A DNA stretch of 64,000 bases from Streptomyces sp. NBC_01304 (lineage in GTDB: Bacteria > Actinomycetota > Actinomycetes > Streptomycetales > Streptomycetaceae). The DNA is taken from NCBI RefSeq assembly GCF_035975855.1, contig NZ_CP109055.1, positions 8,680,001 to 8,744,000 of the forward strand, read 5' to 3'. The notes below the pieces were generated by a model. The model was not told the origin of the DNA, did not search any database, and was given only the letters and a program-made list of their open reading frames with translations. The position numbers were made by a program, and so were the translations under genes. This document shows, one piece after another, positions 9,024-18,467 of the stretch (positions are counted from its first letter, which is position 1; every line of letters begins with the position of its first letter).

Positions 9024-10607
9024 GTGAACATGCGTACGCAGTGGCCTGCCCCACTGCTCGCGGCAGGACTCGCCGCCGGACTCCTCACCGGCTGCGGCAC
9101 CGAGACGGGCACCTCCGCGGAAGACGTGGACGGACCGGTCATGGGGATGTCCGACGACGTCCTCGCCACCGACCCCGCCTCCGGCTACGACCCCGGCTCC
9201 TGGCTCCTCTTCAACAACGTCTTCCAGTCCCTGCTCAGCTTCCCCAAGGGCGGCACCGAACCGCAGCCGGAAGCCGCCAAGGGCTGCGCCTTCGAAGGCT
9301 CCGGGGCCAAGGTCTTCAAGTGCACGCTGCGGGACGGACTGACCTTCAGCAACGGCCATTCGCTCACCTCGAAGGACGTGAAGTTCTCCTTCGACCGCGT
9401 CAAGAACATCAAGGCCGACGACGGCCCGGCCGTCATGCTCTCCTCGATCGACCACATCGAGACGCCCGACGCCAAGACCGTGGTCTTCAAGCTGAAGGTG
9501 CCCGACGCCACCTTCCCCAGCAAGATCGCCTCGGGTGCCGGCTCGATCGTGGACCACCGGGAGTACGACTTCGACCGGCTGCGTACCGACAACAAGGCCG
9601 CCGGCTCCGGTGTCTACACCCTGGAATCCTTCGGCGAGAACGAGTCGGTCTTCAAGGTCAACCCGAAGTACAAGGGCACCGCAAGGCCCAAGAACGACAC
9701 GATGACCCTGAAGTTCTTCCACGACGACCGCAACAAGCTGAAGGAAGCCCTCCTGGGCGGCGAGATCGACATCGCCTACCGAGGCCTGGCCGCCGCCGAC
9801 ATCGCGGACATCGACAAGGGCGGATCCGACGAGACCAAGGCCGAGGCCGTCGAGGGCTCCAGCGCCCAGGTGCAGCACCTGGTGTTCAACATGAAGGACC
9901 CTGTCGTCGGCAAACTCGGCGTGCGCAAGGCCATCGCCTACCTCCTGGACCGGGACGCCCTGGTCAACAAGGTCCTCAAGGGCACGGCCACGCCGCTCTA
10001 CTCGATCGTCCCGAGCGGCATCACCGGCCACAACACGGCCTTCTTCGACACGTACGGCCCCCGTCCCCAGCGCGACAAGGCCGTCAAGGCCCTGCGCGAC
10101 GAGGGCATCCAGGACAAGGTGAAGCTCACCCTCTGGGCGACCCCGGCCCGCTACGGGCCCACCACGGTCCAGGAGTTCGAGGAGATGGCCAAGCAGCTCA
10201 ACGCCAGCGGCCTCTTCGCCGCCGACGTCAAAACGGTCCCGATCGAGCAGTACGAGAAGGACATCAAGGCCGGCAAGTACGGCGTCTACGTGAAGGGCTG
10301 GGTGCCGGACTACCCGGACCCCGACAACTTCACCCAGCCGTTCTTCGGCAAGGGCAACGTCCTGCTCAACAACTACGTCAACAAGACGATCACCGAGCAG
10401 ATCATCCCCGGCACCTCCGCACTCAGTGAACGCGGCGCCACCGAGGACCAGTTCGGCAAGCTCCAGGACAAGGTGGCCGAGGAGCTGCCCGTCGTCCCGC
10501 TCTGGCAGGCCAAGCAGTACGCGGTGGTCGGCGAGCAGATCTCCGGCATCGAGTGGTGCCTCGACGCCTCCACGGTCTTCCGCTTCTGGGAGATCGCGAA
10601 GAGCTGA
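9024..10607 (+). CDS. Second family-5 solute-binding lipoprotein (paralogue)
   Basis: A 527-aa SBP_bac_5 protein clearly related to its upstream neighbour: matching FSNGHSLTSKDVKFSFDRV block, PDATFPSKIASGAG segment and LPVVPLWQAKQYAVV tail. The lipobox is LTGC with Cys24. The start is GTG with AAGGA six bases upstream; an ATG two codons later is an alternative. The two genes look like a tandem duplication that has diverged across most of its length. The first copy has SPYT where this one has NNYV in the ligand-lobe region, so they may bind different peptides. There is no adjacent permease. A 13-bp perfect terminator hairpin follows. Confidence 0.9.
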   Translation: MNMRTQWPAPLLAAGLAAGLLTGCGTETGTSAEDVDGPVMGMSDDVLATDPASGYDPGSWLLFNNVFQSLLSFPKGGTEPQPEAAKGCAFEGSGAKVFKCTLRDGLTFSNGHSLTSKDVKFSFDRVKNIKADDGPAVMLSSIDHIETPDAKTVVFKLKVPDATFPSKIASGAGSIVDHREYDFDRLRTDNKAAGSGVYTLESFGENESVFKVNPKYKGTARPKNDTMTLKFFHDDRNKLKEALLGGEIDIAYRGLAAADIADIDKGGSDETKAEAVEGSSAQVQHLVFNMKDPVVGKLGVRKAIAYLLDRDALVNKVLKGTATPLYSIVPSGITGHNTAFFDTYGPRPQRDKAVKALRDEGIQDKVKLTLWATPARYGPTTVQEFEEMAKQLNASGLFAADVKTVPIEQYEKDIKAGKYGVYVKGWVPDYPDPDNFTQPFFGKGNVLLNNYVNKTITEQIIPGTSALSERGATEDQFGKLQDKVAEELPVVPLWQAKQYAVVGEQISGIEWCLDASTVFRFWEIAKS

Positions 10608-10652
10608 CCCGGCACCCCGGACGCACAGCCGATCCGGCACCCCGGACGCACG

Positions 10653-10683
10653 ACGGGCCGCCCCCTTCCCGGGGGCGGCCCGT
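10653..10683. terminator. Bidirectional terminator between convergent genes
   Basis: A perfect 13-bp stem (10653-10665 with 10671-10683) closed by TTCCC, between the solute-binding-protein gene and the convergent response-regulator gene. Confidence 0.85.
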
Positions 10684-10705
10684 TCCCGTACTGAGTCCCT
10701 GCGGC

Positions 10706-11377
10706 CTACTGCGCGCCGGGGCGGACCAGCCCGCTCTCGTACGCGTACACCGCGGCCTGCACGCGGTCACGCAGCCCCAGCTTGGTGAGGACGTGCCCCA
10801 CATGGGTCTTGACCGTCGTCTCGCTCACGAACAGATCCGCGGCGATCTCCGCATTGGACAGCCCGCGCGCCACCAGCTTGAGCACCTCGACCTCACGCTC
10901 GGTCAGCGTGTTCAACGTGTCGGGCACCGGCTCGTCGCCCGACGGCAGATGGTCCGCGTACTTGTCGAGCAGCCGGCGCGTGATGCTCGGCGCCAGCATC
11001 GCCTCACCGGCCGCCACCACCCTGATCGCCTGCACCAGCTCATGCGCCGGCGCGTCCTTCAGCAGGAAGCCGCTGGCCCCCGCCTTCAGCGCCTCGACGA
11101 CATACTCGTCCAGGTCGAACGTGGTCAGCACCAGGACCTTGGCCGGGCCGTCCCGCCCGGGACCGGTGATCTGCCGGGTCGCCTCGACGCCGTCCATCCG
11201 CGGCATACGGATGTCCATCAGGACCACATCGGGCTGCAGGGCACGGACCTGATCGAGCGCCTGCAGACCGTCCCCGGCCTCGCCGACGACCGCCAGGTCC
11301 TGCTCGGCCTCCAGGATCATCCGGAAACCGGTGCGCAGCAGCGGCTGGTCGTCGACCAGCAGGACGCGGATCGCCAC
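10706..11377 (-). CDS. NarL/LuxR-family response regulator
   Basis: Two-component output protein, 223 aa. The receiver domain spans about residues 1-120, with acidic pocket D9/D10, phospho-acceptor D55 (VLMDIRMPRMDG), the switch Thr in LTTFD and Lys in LLKDAP. A LuxR-type helix-turn-helix at the C-terminus reads TEREVEVLKLVARGLSNAEIA. The start is GTG with AAGGAG seven bases upstream; the longer in-frame extension is unlike the family. No histidine kinase gene adjoins it, so it is an orphan here. The target genes are not evident. It lies just downstream of, and in the same direction as, the RecB-like gene, only one base apart, which suggests co-transcription. Confidence 0.93.
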   Translation of the reverse strand: MAIRVLLVDDQPLLRTGFRMILEAEQDLAVVGEAGDGLQALDQVRALQPDVVLMDIRMPRMDGVEATRQITGPGRDGPAKVLVLTTFDLDEYVVEALKAGASGFLLKDAPAHELVQAIRVVAAGEAMLAPSITRRLLDKYADHLPSGDEPVPDTLNTLTEREVEVLKLVARGLSNAEIAADLFVSETTVKTHVGHVLTKLGLRDRVQAAVYAYESGLVRPGAQ

Positions 11378-11378
11378 G

Positions 11379-12296
11379 TCAAACTCCTTGGGTAGGGCCA
11401 GCCTGCTCAATCGGCCCCATTCTGCCCTGACCGTCACTGCCGGACTCGGGCGCCCTGACCGGAAGCGGATACGGCGGGGGAGTGCCACCGAATTCCGGGC
11501 ATACCGCCTGGTGGTCGCACCAGCCGCAGAGCTTGGTGGGACGCGGCCGCCACTCGCCCGTCTCGGTCGCCTCCTTGATCGCGTCCCACAGCGCGTGCAG
11601 CTTGCGCTCGACGCGCTCGAGGTCGGGGATCTGCGGGTCGTACGTGATCACGTCACCGCTGCCCAGATACACCAGCTGCAGCCGACGGGGCACCACGCCC
11701 TTCAGGCGCCACACCACCAGGGCGTAGAACTTCATCTGGAAAAGCGCGCCCTCGGAGTACTCGGGCCGGGGAGCCTTGCCCGTCTTGTAGTCGACGATGC
11801 GGACCTCGCCGGTCGGGGCCACGTCCACCCGGTCGATGATGCCGCGCAGCTTCAGGCCCGACTCCAGCTGGGCCTCCACGAACAACTCCCGCTCGGCGGG
11901 CTCCAGGCGGGTCGGGTCCTCGAGCGTGAACCACCGCTCCACCAGACCCTCGGCCTGCGTCAGCCACGTGGCCATGCGCTGCCCGGCGGCCTCCTCGTCG
12001 GTGTCGGCGAACAGCTCCGCGAGCTCCGGCTTCGCCTCCCGCAACCGGTCCCACTGGCCGGGGATCAGCGCCTTCGCGCGCGGCGCGGTGCGCTCCTCGG
12101 CCGGCGCGTCGAAGAGCCGCTCGAGCACCGCGTGCACCAGCGTGCCGCGTGTCGCCGCCTCGCTCGGCTTCTCGGGCAGCTTGTCGATGACCCGGAAGCG
12201 GTACAGCAGCGGGCACTGCATGAAGTCGCTTGCCCGCGAAGGCGAGAGCGACGCCGGGCGTGCGGCCGTCGCGGCAGCAGCGGTGCTGTTTTCCAT
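11379..12296 (-). CDS. RecB-family (PD-(D/E)XK) exonuclease with Fe-S cysteines
   Basis: A 305-aa stand-alone nuclease of the RecB/Cas4/AddB-C-terminal family. Visible active-site elements are the His in GTLVHAVLERLF, the Asp in LRGIIDRVDV and the D-x-K element EVRIVDYKTGK. One Cys near the N-terminus (FMQCPLLYRFR) and the C-terminal set CGWCDHQAVCPEF supply four cysteines, as in AddB/Cas4 proteins that hold a 4Fe-4S cluster. There is no helicase domain and no CRISPR locus, so it is not Cas4. I used the ATG reading MENSTAAAATA. It is divergent from the site-2 protease gene. A role in DNA end processing is inferred from family only. Confidence 0.88.
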   Translation of the reverse strand: MENSTAAAATAARPASLSPSRASDFMQCPLLYRFRVIDKLPEKPSEAATRGTLVHAVLERLFDAPAEERTAPRAKALIPGQWDRLREAKPELAELFADTDEEAAGQRMATWLTQAEGLVERWFTLEDPTRLEPAERELFVEAQLESGLKLRGIIDRVDVAPTGEVRIVDYKTGKAPRPEYSEGALFQMKFYALVVWRLKGVVPRRLQLVYLGSGDVITYDPQIPDLERVERKLHALWDAIKEATETGEWRPRPTKLCGWCDHQAVCPEFGGTPPPYPLPVRAPESGSDGQGRMGPIEQAGPTQGV

Positions 12297-12429
12297 GGAG
12301 AAGACCCTACGGCCCACGACTGACAACGTCCGCATACCATCGACGTCGGACCCTCTCGCCCTGCATGATCGTGACATCGCGTGACACGGCGGCGAGAGAC
12401 GCTGCGCACGAGTTAACTGAGGGGACACA

Positions 12430-14283
12430 GTGGACGAAAGCGGCGAGAGCGGGCGGCCGCACTCCGGCAGCGGGGGACCGGCCCCCGATACCGGAAGCGC
12501 GGACCCGACCACCGGAAAGAGCGCATCGCCGCGCGCCGAGGACCCGGAACGCCCGCACGAGCCGGCCGGTCACCGCCCGCTCGGGGACGAGCCGACCCGG
12601 CCGCCCACCGACGACCGGCCCTCGCAGGACCAGCCCGGCGAGGAGCCCGCCACCGTGCACCAGCCCGACCCGCAGAACACCGACGCGCAGCAGACCCCGC
12701 AGCCCGCACGAGCCGCCGGCCCGGACGACGGCGAGCACACCCGGCAGCTCACGGACGACGGCCCCACGCCGAAGCATCCCGACGACGGGTCTACGGCGCA
12801 GCTCCCCGAGGCCGGGCCCGCGCAGCCTCTCGCCGACTCCCACGCGGACCGGCAACACAGCGACGGGCCGCCCCAGCAGGCGCGTACCGACGACAAACCG
12901 GCCGACGAAGACGGCAGCGACCGGAAGCCCGCCGACGACCGACCGGGCGAGACCCGGAGCGCCCCCCAGGCCTCACGGCCTCCCGCCCCGCAGCCCCCCG
13001 CCGCCGCACCACCGACGACGCCGTCCACCCCTGTGGACCTGCACCCCAACCGCGAGTTCGCCCAGGCCAAGCCCACCGGCACCGGCGGCACCACCCCCGG
13101 CCCGGGCAGCGGCAAGCCCGCACGCGGCCGTGAACCCGGCGGCGGACTGCTCATGGGCCGCCCCTTCGGCGTACCCGTCTACGTCGCCCCCAGCTGGTTC
13201 CTCGTCGCCGCCCTCATCACCTGGGTCTTCGGCGGCCAGCTCGACCGCGTACTGCCCGAGCTCGGCGCCGCCCGCTACCTCGTCTCCCTCTTCTTCGCCG
13301 TCGCCTTCTACGCCTCCGTCCTCGTCCACGAACTCGCCCACACGGTCGTCGCGCTCCGCTACAAGCTCCCGGTCCGCCGCATCCAGCTGCAGTTCTTCGG
13401 CGGCGTATCGGAGATCGAGAAGGAATCGGAGACCCCGGGACGCGAATTCACCCTCGCGTTCGTCGGCCCGCTCCTCTCCCTCGTCCTCGCGGGCGTCTTC
13501 TACGCCGGCATGCAGGCCGTCGAACCCGGCACCGTCCCCGGCGTCCTCCTCGCCGGCCTGATGATCTCCAACCTGATCGTCGCCGCCTTCAACCTCCTGC
13601 CCGGCCTCCCCCTCGACGGCGGCCGCATGCTCCGCGCCGTCGTCTGGAAGATCACCGGCAAGCCCATGAGCGGCACCATCGCCGCCGCCTGGGTCGGCCG
13701 CGCCCTCGCCGTCGCCGTCCTCATCGGACTGCCCCTGCTCACCCAGTCCGGCGCCCTCGGCGACGGCGCTGCCGACTCCGTCGGCATGGACACCGTCATG
13801 GACGCGCTGCTCGCCGCGATCCTCGCCGCCATCATCTGGACCGGCGCCGGCAACAGCCTGCGCATGGCCCGCCTGCGCGAACACCTCCCACAGCTGCGCG
13901 CCCGCACCCTCACCCGCCGCGCCGTCCCCGTCGAGTCGCACACCCCGCTCTCCGAAGCACTGCGCCGGGCCAACGAGGCAGGGGCCCGCGCCCTCGTCGT
14001 CGTCGACGGCCACGGCGACCCGACCGCGATCGTCCGCGAAGCCGCCATCGCCGGCGTCCCCGAACACCGCCGCCCCTGGCAAGCCGTCAGCGGCCTCGCC
14101 CAGGACCTCACCGACGGCATGCGGGTCTCCGCCGAACTCGCCGGCGAGGAACTCCTCGACACCCTGCGCGCGGCCCCCGCCACCGAGTACCTCGTCGTCG
14201 AGGAGACCGGCGAGATCTACGGCGTACTCTCCACCGCCGACGTGGAGCGCGCCTTCGTCAGGGCCATGGCCAGGCAGAACTGA
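12430..14283 (+). CDS. Site-2 (M50) intramembrane protease with C-terminal CBS domains
   Basis: A 617-aa membrane zinc metalloprotease of the Rip/SpoIVFB type. Residues 1-235 are Pro/Asp/Thr/Gln-rich and look disordered. The membrane core follows, with zinc motif H300-E301-x-x-H304 (LVHELAHT) and the second ligand D396 in LPGLPLDGGRMLR. From about residue 490 there is a paired CBS region (VPVESHTPLSEALRRANEAGA; VVEETGEIYGVLSTADVE) that probably senses nucleotides. The start is GTG with GAGGGG upstream. Substrates are typically membrane-bound anti-sigma factors or signal-peptide remnants; none can be named here. The unusually long N-terminal tail is odd for the family. Confidence 0.9.
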   Translation: MDESGESGRPHSGSGGPAPDTGSADPTTGKSASPRAEDPERPHEPAGHRPLGDEPTRPPTDDRPSQDQPGEEPATVHQPDPQNTDAQQTPQPARAAGPDDGEHTRQLTDDGPTPKHPDDGSTAQLPEAGPAQPLADSHADRQHSDGPPQQARTDDKPADEDGSDRKPADDRPGETRSAPQASRPPAPQPPAAAPPTTPSTPVDLHPNREFAQAKPTGTGGTTPGPGSGKPARGREPGGGLLMGRPFGVPVYVAPSWFLVAALITWVFGGQLDRVLPELGAARYLVSLFFAVAFYASVLVHELAHTVVALRYKLPVRRIQLQFFGGVSEIEKESETPGREFTLAFVGPLLSLVLAGVFYAGMQAVEPGTVPGVLLAGLMISNLIVAAFNLLPGLPLDGGRMLRAVVWKITGKPMSGTIAAAWVGRALAVAVLIGLPLLTQSGALGDGAADSVGMDTVMDALLAAILAAIIWTGAGNSLRMARLREHLPQLRARTLTRRAVPVESHTPLSEALRRANEAGARALVVVDGHGDPTAIVREAAIAGVPEHRRPWQAVSGLAQDLTDGMRVSAELAGEELLDTLRAAPATEYLVVEETGEIYGVLSTADVERAFVRAMARQN

Positions 14284-14345
14284 CCAACCCCCGCGCGCCA
14301 CCGCTCGTGGTCGGCCGCGCGGCGGTGGCCCGGTACTCTGGTCAC

Positions 14346-15251
14346 ATGTCCGAACCGACCGGTGCCGCCCGCAGGCGCGGGCCCTTCAAGGTCGGGGACC
14401 AGGTTCAGCTGACCGACCCCAAGGGCCGCCACTACACGTTCACGCTCGAGGCCGGGAAGAATTTCCACACCCACAAGGGTTCCTTCCCGCACGACGAACT
14501 GATCGGCTCCCCCGAGGGAAGCGTTGTCCGCACCACGGGGAACGTCGCCTATCTCGCGCTGCGCCCCCTGCTCCCCGACTACGTCCTGTCCATGCCCCGC
14601 GGTGCCGCCGTGGTCTACCCCAAGGACGCGGGGCAGATCCTGGCCTTCGCCGACATCTTCCCCGGCGCCCGCGTCGTGGAAGCGGGAGTCGGCTCCGGCT
14701 CGCTCAGCAGCTTCCTGCTGCGCGCCATCGGCGACCACGGCATGCTGCACTCCTACGAGCGCCGCGAGGACTTCGCCGAGATCGCCACGCAGAACGTGGA
14801 GCGCTACTTCGGCGGCCCGCACCCCGCCTGGCAGCTCACCGTCGGCGACCTCCAGGACAACCTGTCCGACACGGACGTCGACCGCGTCATCCTCGACATG
14901 CTCGCCCCGTGGGAGTGCCTGGAGGCCGTCTCCAAGGCGCTCGTCCCCGGCGGCATCCTGTGCTGCTACGTCGCCACCACGACACAGCTCGCCCGCACCG
15001 TCGAGTCCATCCGCGAGATCGGCTGCTTCGCCGAGCCGCAGCCGTGGGAGTCGATGATCCGCAACTGGCACGTGGAGGGCCTCGCGGTCCGCCCCGACCA
15101 CCGGATGATCGGCCACACCGGCTTCCTCGTCACCGCCCGCCGCCTCGCGGACGGCGTCGAGCCGCCCATGCGCCGCCGCCGCCCCTCCAAGGGCGCCTAC
15201 GGCGACGACTACACGGGCCCGAACGCCGACGGCGGCACCCCCAGCGCCTGA
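14346..15251 (+). CDS. trmI: tRNA (adenine-58-N1)-methyltransferase
   Basis: A 301-aa SAM-dependent enzyme that makes m1A58 in the T-loop of tRNA. An N-terminal small beta domain (FKVGDQVQLTDPKGRHYTF) precedes the Rossmann methyltransferase domain. That domain has motif I EAGVGSGSLSSFLL, acidic residues after motif II (YERREDFAEIA) and the catalytic motif IV with DMLAPWE. Conserved IGHTGFLVTARRL ends the fold, and a Gly/Asp-rich tail follows. I started at the ATG reading MSEPTGAARRRGPF. Length and motifs match actinobacterial TrmI. It sits 62 bp downstream of the protease gene, possibly in the same transcript, and is closed off by a 24-bp perfect hairpin. Confidence 0.95.
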   Translation: MSEPTGAARRRGPFKVGDQVQLTDPKGRHYTFTLEAGKNFHTHKGSFPHDELIGSPEGSVVRTTGNVAYLALRPLLPDYVLSMPRGAAVVYPKDAGQILAFADIFPGARVVEAGVGSGSLSSFLLRAIGDHGMLHSYERREDFAEIATQNVERYFGGPHPAWQLTVGDLQDNLSDTDVDRVILDMLAPWECLEAVSKALVPGGILCCYVATTTQLARTVESIREIGCFAEPQPWESMIRNWHVEGLAVRPDHRMIGHTGFLVTARRLADGVEPPMRRRRPSKGAYGDDYTGPNADGGTPSA

Positions 15252-15266
15252 CCCCCTCAACACAAC

Positions 15267-15316
15267 GACGCCGCCGCTGAGTTCCGTACGACCGTACGGA
15301 ACTCAGCGGCGGCGTC
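15267..15316 (+). terminator. Exceptionally long perfect terminator hairpin
   Basis: A 24-bp perfect inverted repeat (15267-15290 with 15293-15316) separated by only two bases, just after trmI. It is the longest uninterrupted stem among the terminators of this window. Because of the short centre the real loop will open a few pairs. Confidence 0.85.
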
Positions 15317-15423
15317 ATCACGTTGCACCACAACACCCCGGACCCCGGCGTTCCACCTCACTGTGACGTATGGCACCATGCTGGACACCCCCACCGGCAC
15401 AGCCCTCACAGGAGACACTCCTA

Positions 15424-15993
15424 GTGCAGCACCCCGCCGTCCCGGAACTCGCCCACACCCACACCCGCCCCGTCCACTGGCTCGCCACCGCCGCAGCCGT
15501 CGCCGCCGTCATCGCCGGCTCCTCGGTCCTGCAGCCGGAAGCGGCCACCGCGGCCGCCCGGCCGGGCCCCCCGGTCAGCGCGGCCACCGCACCCGACCCG
15601 AACACCGTCACCTTCCCCATGAACTGCGGTCGCAGCAAACCGGAGATCCAGAAGAAGGCCACTGGAGACCTGGACGGAGACGGCCAGGCCGAAACCGTCG
15701 CCGTGGTCCGCTGCACCGCCGGCTCCGGCACCCCGCCCAGCGGGATCTACGTCATCACCAAGCCCCCCGCCGGCAAGCCCCGGGTCGTCGCCACCCTGGT
15801 CGACCCCAAGGAACGCCTCAGCGTCACCGACTTCGCCGTACGCGACGGAGCGGTCCGCGCCACCCTCCTCGGCTACTCCTCACCCGACGTCCCCCGCTGC
15901 TGCCCCGACAAGCAGGACAAGGCCAAGTGGCAGTGGCAGGACGGGACGTTCGTACGCTCCGAACAGTCCTCCTCCGCCGCCCGCAGCGTCTGA
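15424..15993 (+). CDS. Secreted protein of unknown function
   Basis: A 189-aa exported protein with an N-terminal hydrophobic signal segment (WLATAAAVAAVIAGSSVL) and an Ala-rich cleavage region. The mature part contains DLDGDGQAETVAVVRC, which resembles an FG-GAP or calcium-loop DxDGDGxxE element. It also has two Cys in MNCGRS and RCTAG and a vicinal pair PRCCPDK. It looks like a small beta-rich secreted domain; I do not recognise the family. The start is the GTG reading VQHPAVPEL, with AGGAG nine bases upstream. It is convergent with the ferredoxin gene. Confidence 0.8.
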   Translation: MQHPAVPELAHTHTRPVHWLATAAAVAAVIAGSSVLQPEAATAAARPGPPVSAATAPDPNTVTFPMNCGRSKPEIQKKATGDLDGDGQAETVAVVRCTAGSGTPPSGIYVITKPPAGKPRVVATLVDPKERLSVTDFAVRDGAVRATLLGYSSPDVPRCCPDKQDKAKWQWQDGTFVRSEQSSSAARSV

Positions 15994-16006
15994 CCGTACG
16001 ACCGAC

Positions 16007-16052
16007 AAAGGGCCTCGGCCCGCCGCACTCCGCGGCGGACCGAGGGCCCCTT
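16007..16052. terminator. Terminator hairpin between convergent genes
   Basis: The arms AAAGGGCCTCGGCCCGCCGC and the near-complementary run ending GGGCCCCTT form a long imperfect stem with one bulge and one wobble, between the secreted-protein gene and the ferredoxin gene. Confidence 0.75.
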
Positions 16053-16077
16053 GCCTGTAACGCTCCGTAAGATCCGA

Positions 16078-16398
16078 CTACTCTGCGTCGGGTCCGTAGA
16101 CCTCGACCGTGTCCGATACGCGACGTACGTGAATGCAGTCACCCGGGCACTCCTTGGCGGAGTCGGCGACATCCTTGAGGAGCGGTAGAGGTACGCGCGT
16201 TGTGGCACCCGGCGCCTGCAGCAGCTCGTCGTCGGCGCTCTTCACATAGGCCAGACCGTCGATGTCCAGCTCGAAGACCTCCGGCGCGTACTGCACACAG
16301 ATGCCGTCACCAGTGCAGAGGTCCTGGTCGATCCAGACTTCCAGATCCTCACCGGCCACGACTGCGTCCTCGGCCGGAGCCTCCTGCTGCACCGTCAT
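16078..16398 (-). CDS. Small ferredoxin (3Fe-4S/4Fe-4S type)
   Basis: A 106-aa electron-transfer protein. The motif CTGDGIC followed about 50 residues later by CPGDCIHV gives the reduced cysteine set typical of actinobacterial single-cluster ferredoxins that feed P450s and other monooxygenases. The N-terminal 20 residues are acidic and variable. Two starts are possible: ATG 16398 (MTVQQEAP), used here because AGGGGAA precedes it, or ATG 16410 (MAGEM), whose GAGGA touches the start codon. It is divergent from arc. A P450 gene exists at 36423, but nothing links the two beyond family habit. Confidence 0.9.
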   Translation of the reverse strand: MTVQQEAPAEDAVVAGEDLEVWIDQDLCTGDGICVQYAPEVFELDIDGLAYVKSADDELLQAPGATTRVPLPLLKDVADSAKECPGDCIHVRRVSDTVEVYGPDAE

Positions 16399-16651
16399 TT
16401 CCCCTGCCATTCCTCACGTCGAGCCGTCCAACACAGTGCAAGTCGGGCCACGCCTGACGGGTGTTGAACACTTCGACGATACAACCGCTCGCTTTCCGAT
16501 GTTGTTCGGTGGGTATTTACCTGGCGTGAGGGAGTACGCAAGGGTGAAGATCGGACACGCCCCAGACGTCTTTGTGATCTAGGGGTTTCAATCCCCACCT
16601 GCCCAGGTAGGGTCAGGAAGCGTCCAGCTCCCCTTGGAGGAGGTGAGGACC

Positions 16652-18418
16652 GTGGCAGCCCACGACGACGACATGAACCGCGGCATCCGCCCGGGTCGAG
16701 GGTCCGATGACCCTGCCGGACAGATTGCCTATCTCGAGCAGGAGATCGCCGTCCTGCGACGCAAGCTCGCCGACTCTCCGCGGCATACGAGGATTCTCGA
16801 AGAGCGGATCGTCGAGCTGCAGACCAACCTGGCCGGAGTGTCCGCGCAGAACGAACGACTCGCGAACACACTCCGTGAGGCCCGCGACCAGATCGTGGCC
16901 CTCAAGGAAGAAGTCGACCGGCTCGCACAGCCGCCGGCAGGCTTCGGTGTCTTCCTCACGGCGAACGAGGACGGCACCGCTGACATCTTCACCGGGGGCC
17001 GCAAGCTCCGGGTGAACGTCAGCCCCAGCGTCGAGCTCGAAGAGCTCCGACGCGGCCAGGAACTCATGCTCAACGAAGCGCTCAACGTGGTCGAGGCCAT
17101 GGAGTACGAGAGCGTCGGCGACATCGTCACCCTCAAGGAAATCCTCGAGGACGGCGAACGCGCCCTTGTGCAGGGGCACACCGACGAAGAACGAGTGGTA
17201 CGGCTCGCCGAACCCCTCCTCGACGTCGTCATCCGCCCCGGCGACGCCCTCCTGCTCGAACCCCGATCCGGCTACGTCTACGAAGTCGTACCCAAGAGCG
17301 AAGTCGAAGAGCTGGTCCTGGAAGAGGTCCCGGACATCGGCTACGAGCAGATCGGCGGCCTGGGCAACCAGATCGAAATGATCCGCGACGCAGTCGAGCT
17401 CCCCTACCTCTACCCAGACCTCTTCAAGGAGCACGAACTCCGGCCCCCCAAGGGCGTCCTGCTCTACGGCCCCCCCGGCTGCGGAAAGACCCTCATCGCC
17501 AAGGCAGTCGCCAACTCCCTTGCCAAGAAGGTCGCCGAAGTCACCGGACAAGCCCAGGGCAAGAGCTTCTTCCTCAACATCAAGGGACCCGAACTCCTCA
17601 ACAAGTACGTCGGTGAGACCGAGCGGCAAATCCGCCTCGTCTTCCAACGTGCCAGGGAGAAGGCCAGCGAGGGCACCCCCGTCATCGTCTTCTTCGACGA
17701 GATGGAATCCCTCTTCCGCACCCGCGGATCCGGCGTCAGCTCGGACGTGGAGAACACCATCGTCCCGCAGCTCCTCGCCGAGATCGACGGCGTGGAAGGC
17801 CTGGAAAACGTGGTCGTGATCGGCGCCTCCAACCGCGAGGACATGATCGACCCCGCCATCCTGCGACCCGGACGACTCGACGTAAAAATCAAGATCGAAC
17901 GCCCGGACGCCCAAGCGGCCAAGGACATCTTCGCCAAATACCTCACCCAACGCCTCCCGCTCCACGGAGACGACCTGACCGAACACGGCGGCGACCGATC
18001 CGCCACCGTCGAAGGCATGATCCAAACCGCCGTCGAGCAGATGTACGCCGAATCCGAGGAAAACCGCTTCCTCGAAGTCACGTACGCCAACGGCGACAAG
18101 GAAGTCCTCTACTTCAAGGACTTCAACTCCGGCGCAATGATCGAAAACATCGTCGGACGCGCCAAGAAGGCAGCCATCAAGGACTTCCTCGAGGCCAACC
18201 AGAAGGGCCTTCGCGTCTCCCACCTCCTCCAGGCCTGCGTGGACGAGTTCAAGGAGAACGAAGACCTGCCCAACACCACCAACCCCGACGACTGGGCCCG
18301 CATCTCCGGCAAGAAGGGCGAGCGGATCGTCTACATCCGCACCCTCGTCACCGGAAAGCAGGGCGCAGACACCGGACGCTCCATCGACACGGTGGCCAAC
18401 ACCGGTCAGTACCTGTAA
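16652..18418 (+). CDS. arc: Proteasome-activating AAA+ ATPase ARC/Mpa
   Basis: Hexameric ring ATPase that binds pupylated proteins, unfolds them and threads them into PrcBA. It has 588 aa. An N-terminal coiled coil (about 25-85) that captures Pup is followed by interdomain OB folds and the AAA module. The module carries Walker A GPPGCGKT (K279), Walker B VFFDE (D349, E350) and arginine-finger region LRPGRLD. The C-terminus ends QYL, the tail that docks into the 20S alpha ring. The start is GTG 16652 with GGAGGAGG eight bases upstream; a TTG 18 bases earlier is less likely. Two small hairpins lie in the leader. It is the first gene of the proteasome region and is followed by its own terminator. 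Confidence 0.98.
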   Translation: MAAHDDDMNRGIRPGRGSDDPAGQIAYLEQEIAVLRRKLADSPRHTRILEERIVELQTNLAGVSAQNERLANTLREARDQIVALKEEVDRLAQPPAGFGVFLTANEDGTADIFTGGRKLRVNVSPSVELEELRRGQELMLNEALNVVEAMEYESVGDIVTLKEILEDGERALVQGHTDEERVVRLAEPLLDVVIRPGDALLLEPRSGYVYEVVPKSEVEELVLEEVPDIGYEQIGGLGNQIEMIRDAVELPYLYPDLFKEHELRPPKGVLLYGPPGCGKTLIAKAVANSLAKKVAEVTGQAQGKSFFLNIKGPELLNKYVGETERQIRLVFQRAREKASEGTPVIVFFDEMESLFRTRGSGVSSDVENTIVPQLLAEIDGVEGLENVVVIGASNREDMIDPAILRPGRLDVKIKIERPDAQAAKDIFAKYLTQRLPLHGDDLTEHGGDRSATVEGMIQTAVEQMYAESEENRFLEVTYANGDKEVLYFKDFNSGAMIENIVGRAKKAAIKDFLEANQKGLRVSHLLQACVDEFKENEDLPNTTNPDDWARISGKKGERIVYIRTLVTGKQGADTGRSIDTVANTGQYL

Positions 18419-18427
18419 ATGGCAGGC

Positions 18428-18467
18428 CGGCTGCGGGTGCCCAACGCGGGTACCCGCAGCCGACTGT
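18428..18467 (+). terminator. Intrinsic terminator after arc
   Basis: A stem of about 15 bp (18428-18442 with 18448-18462, one wobble) followed directly by a T-run (ACTGTTTTT). It separates arc from dop transcription. Confidence 0.88.

Noticed and set aside
11379..12296. Cas4, given the RecB-type nuclease with cysteines
   Set aside because: No CRISPR repeats or other cas genes; length and C-terminal cysteines fit the stand-alone RecB-like family.
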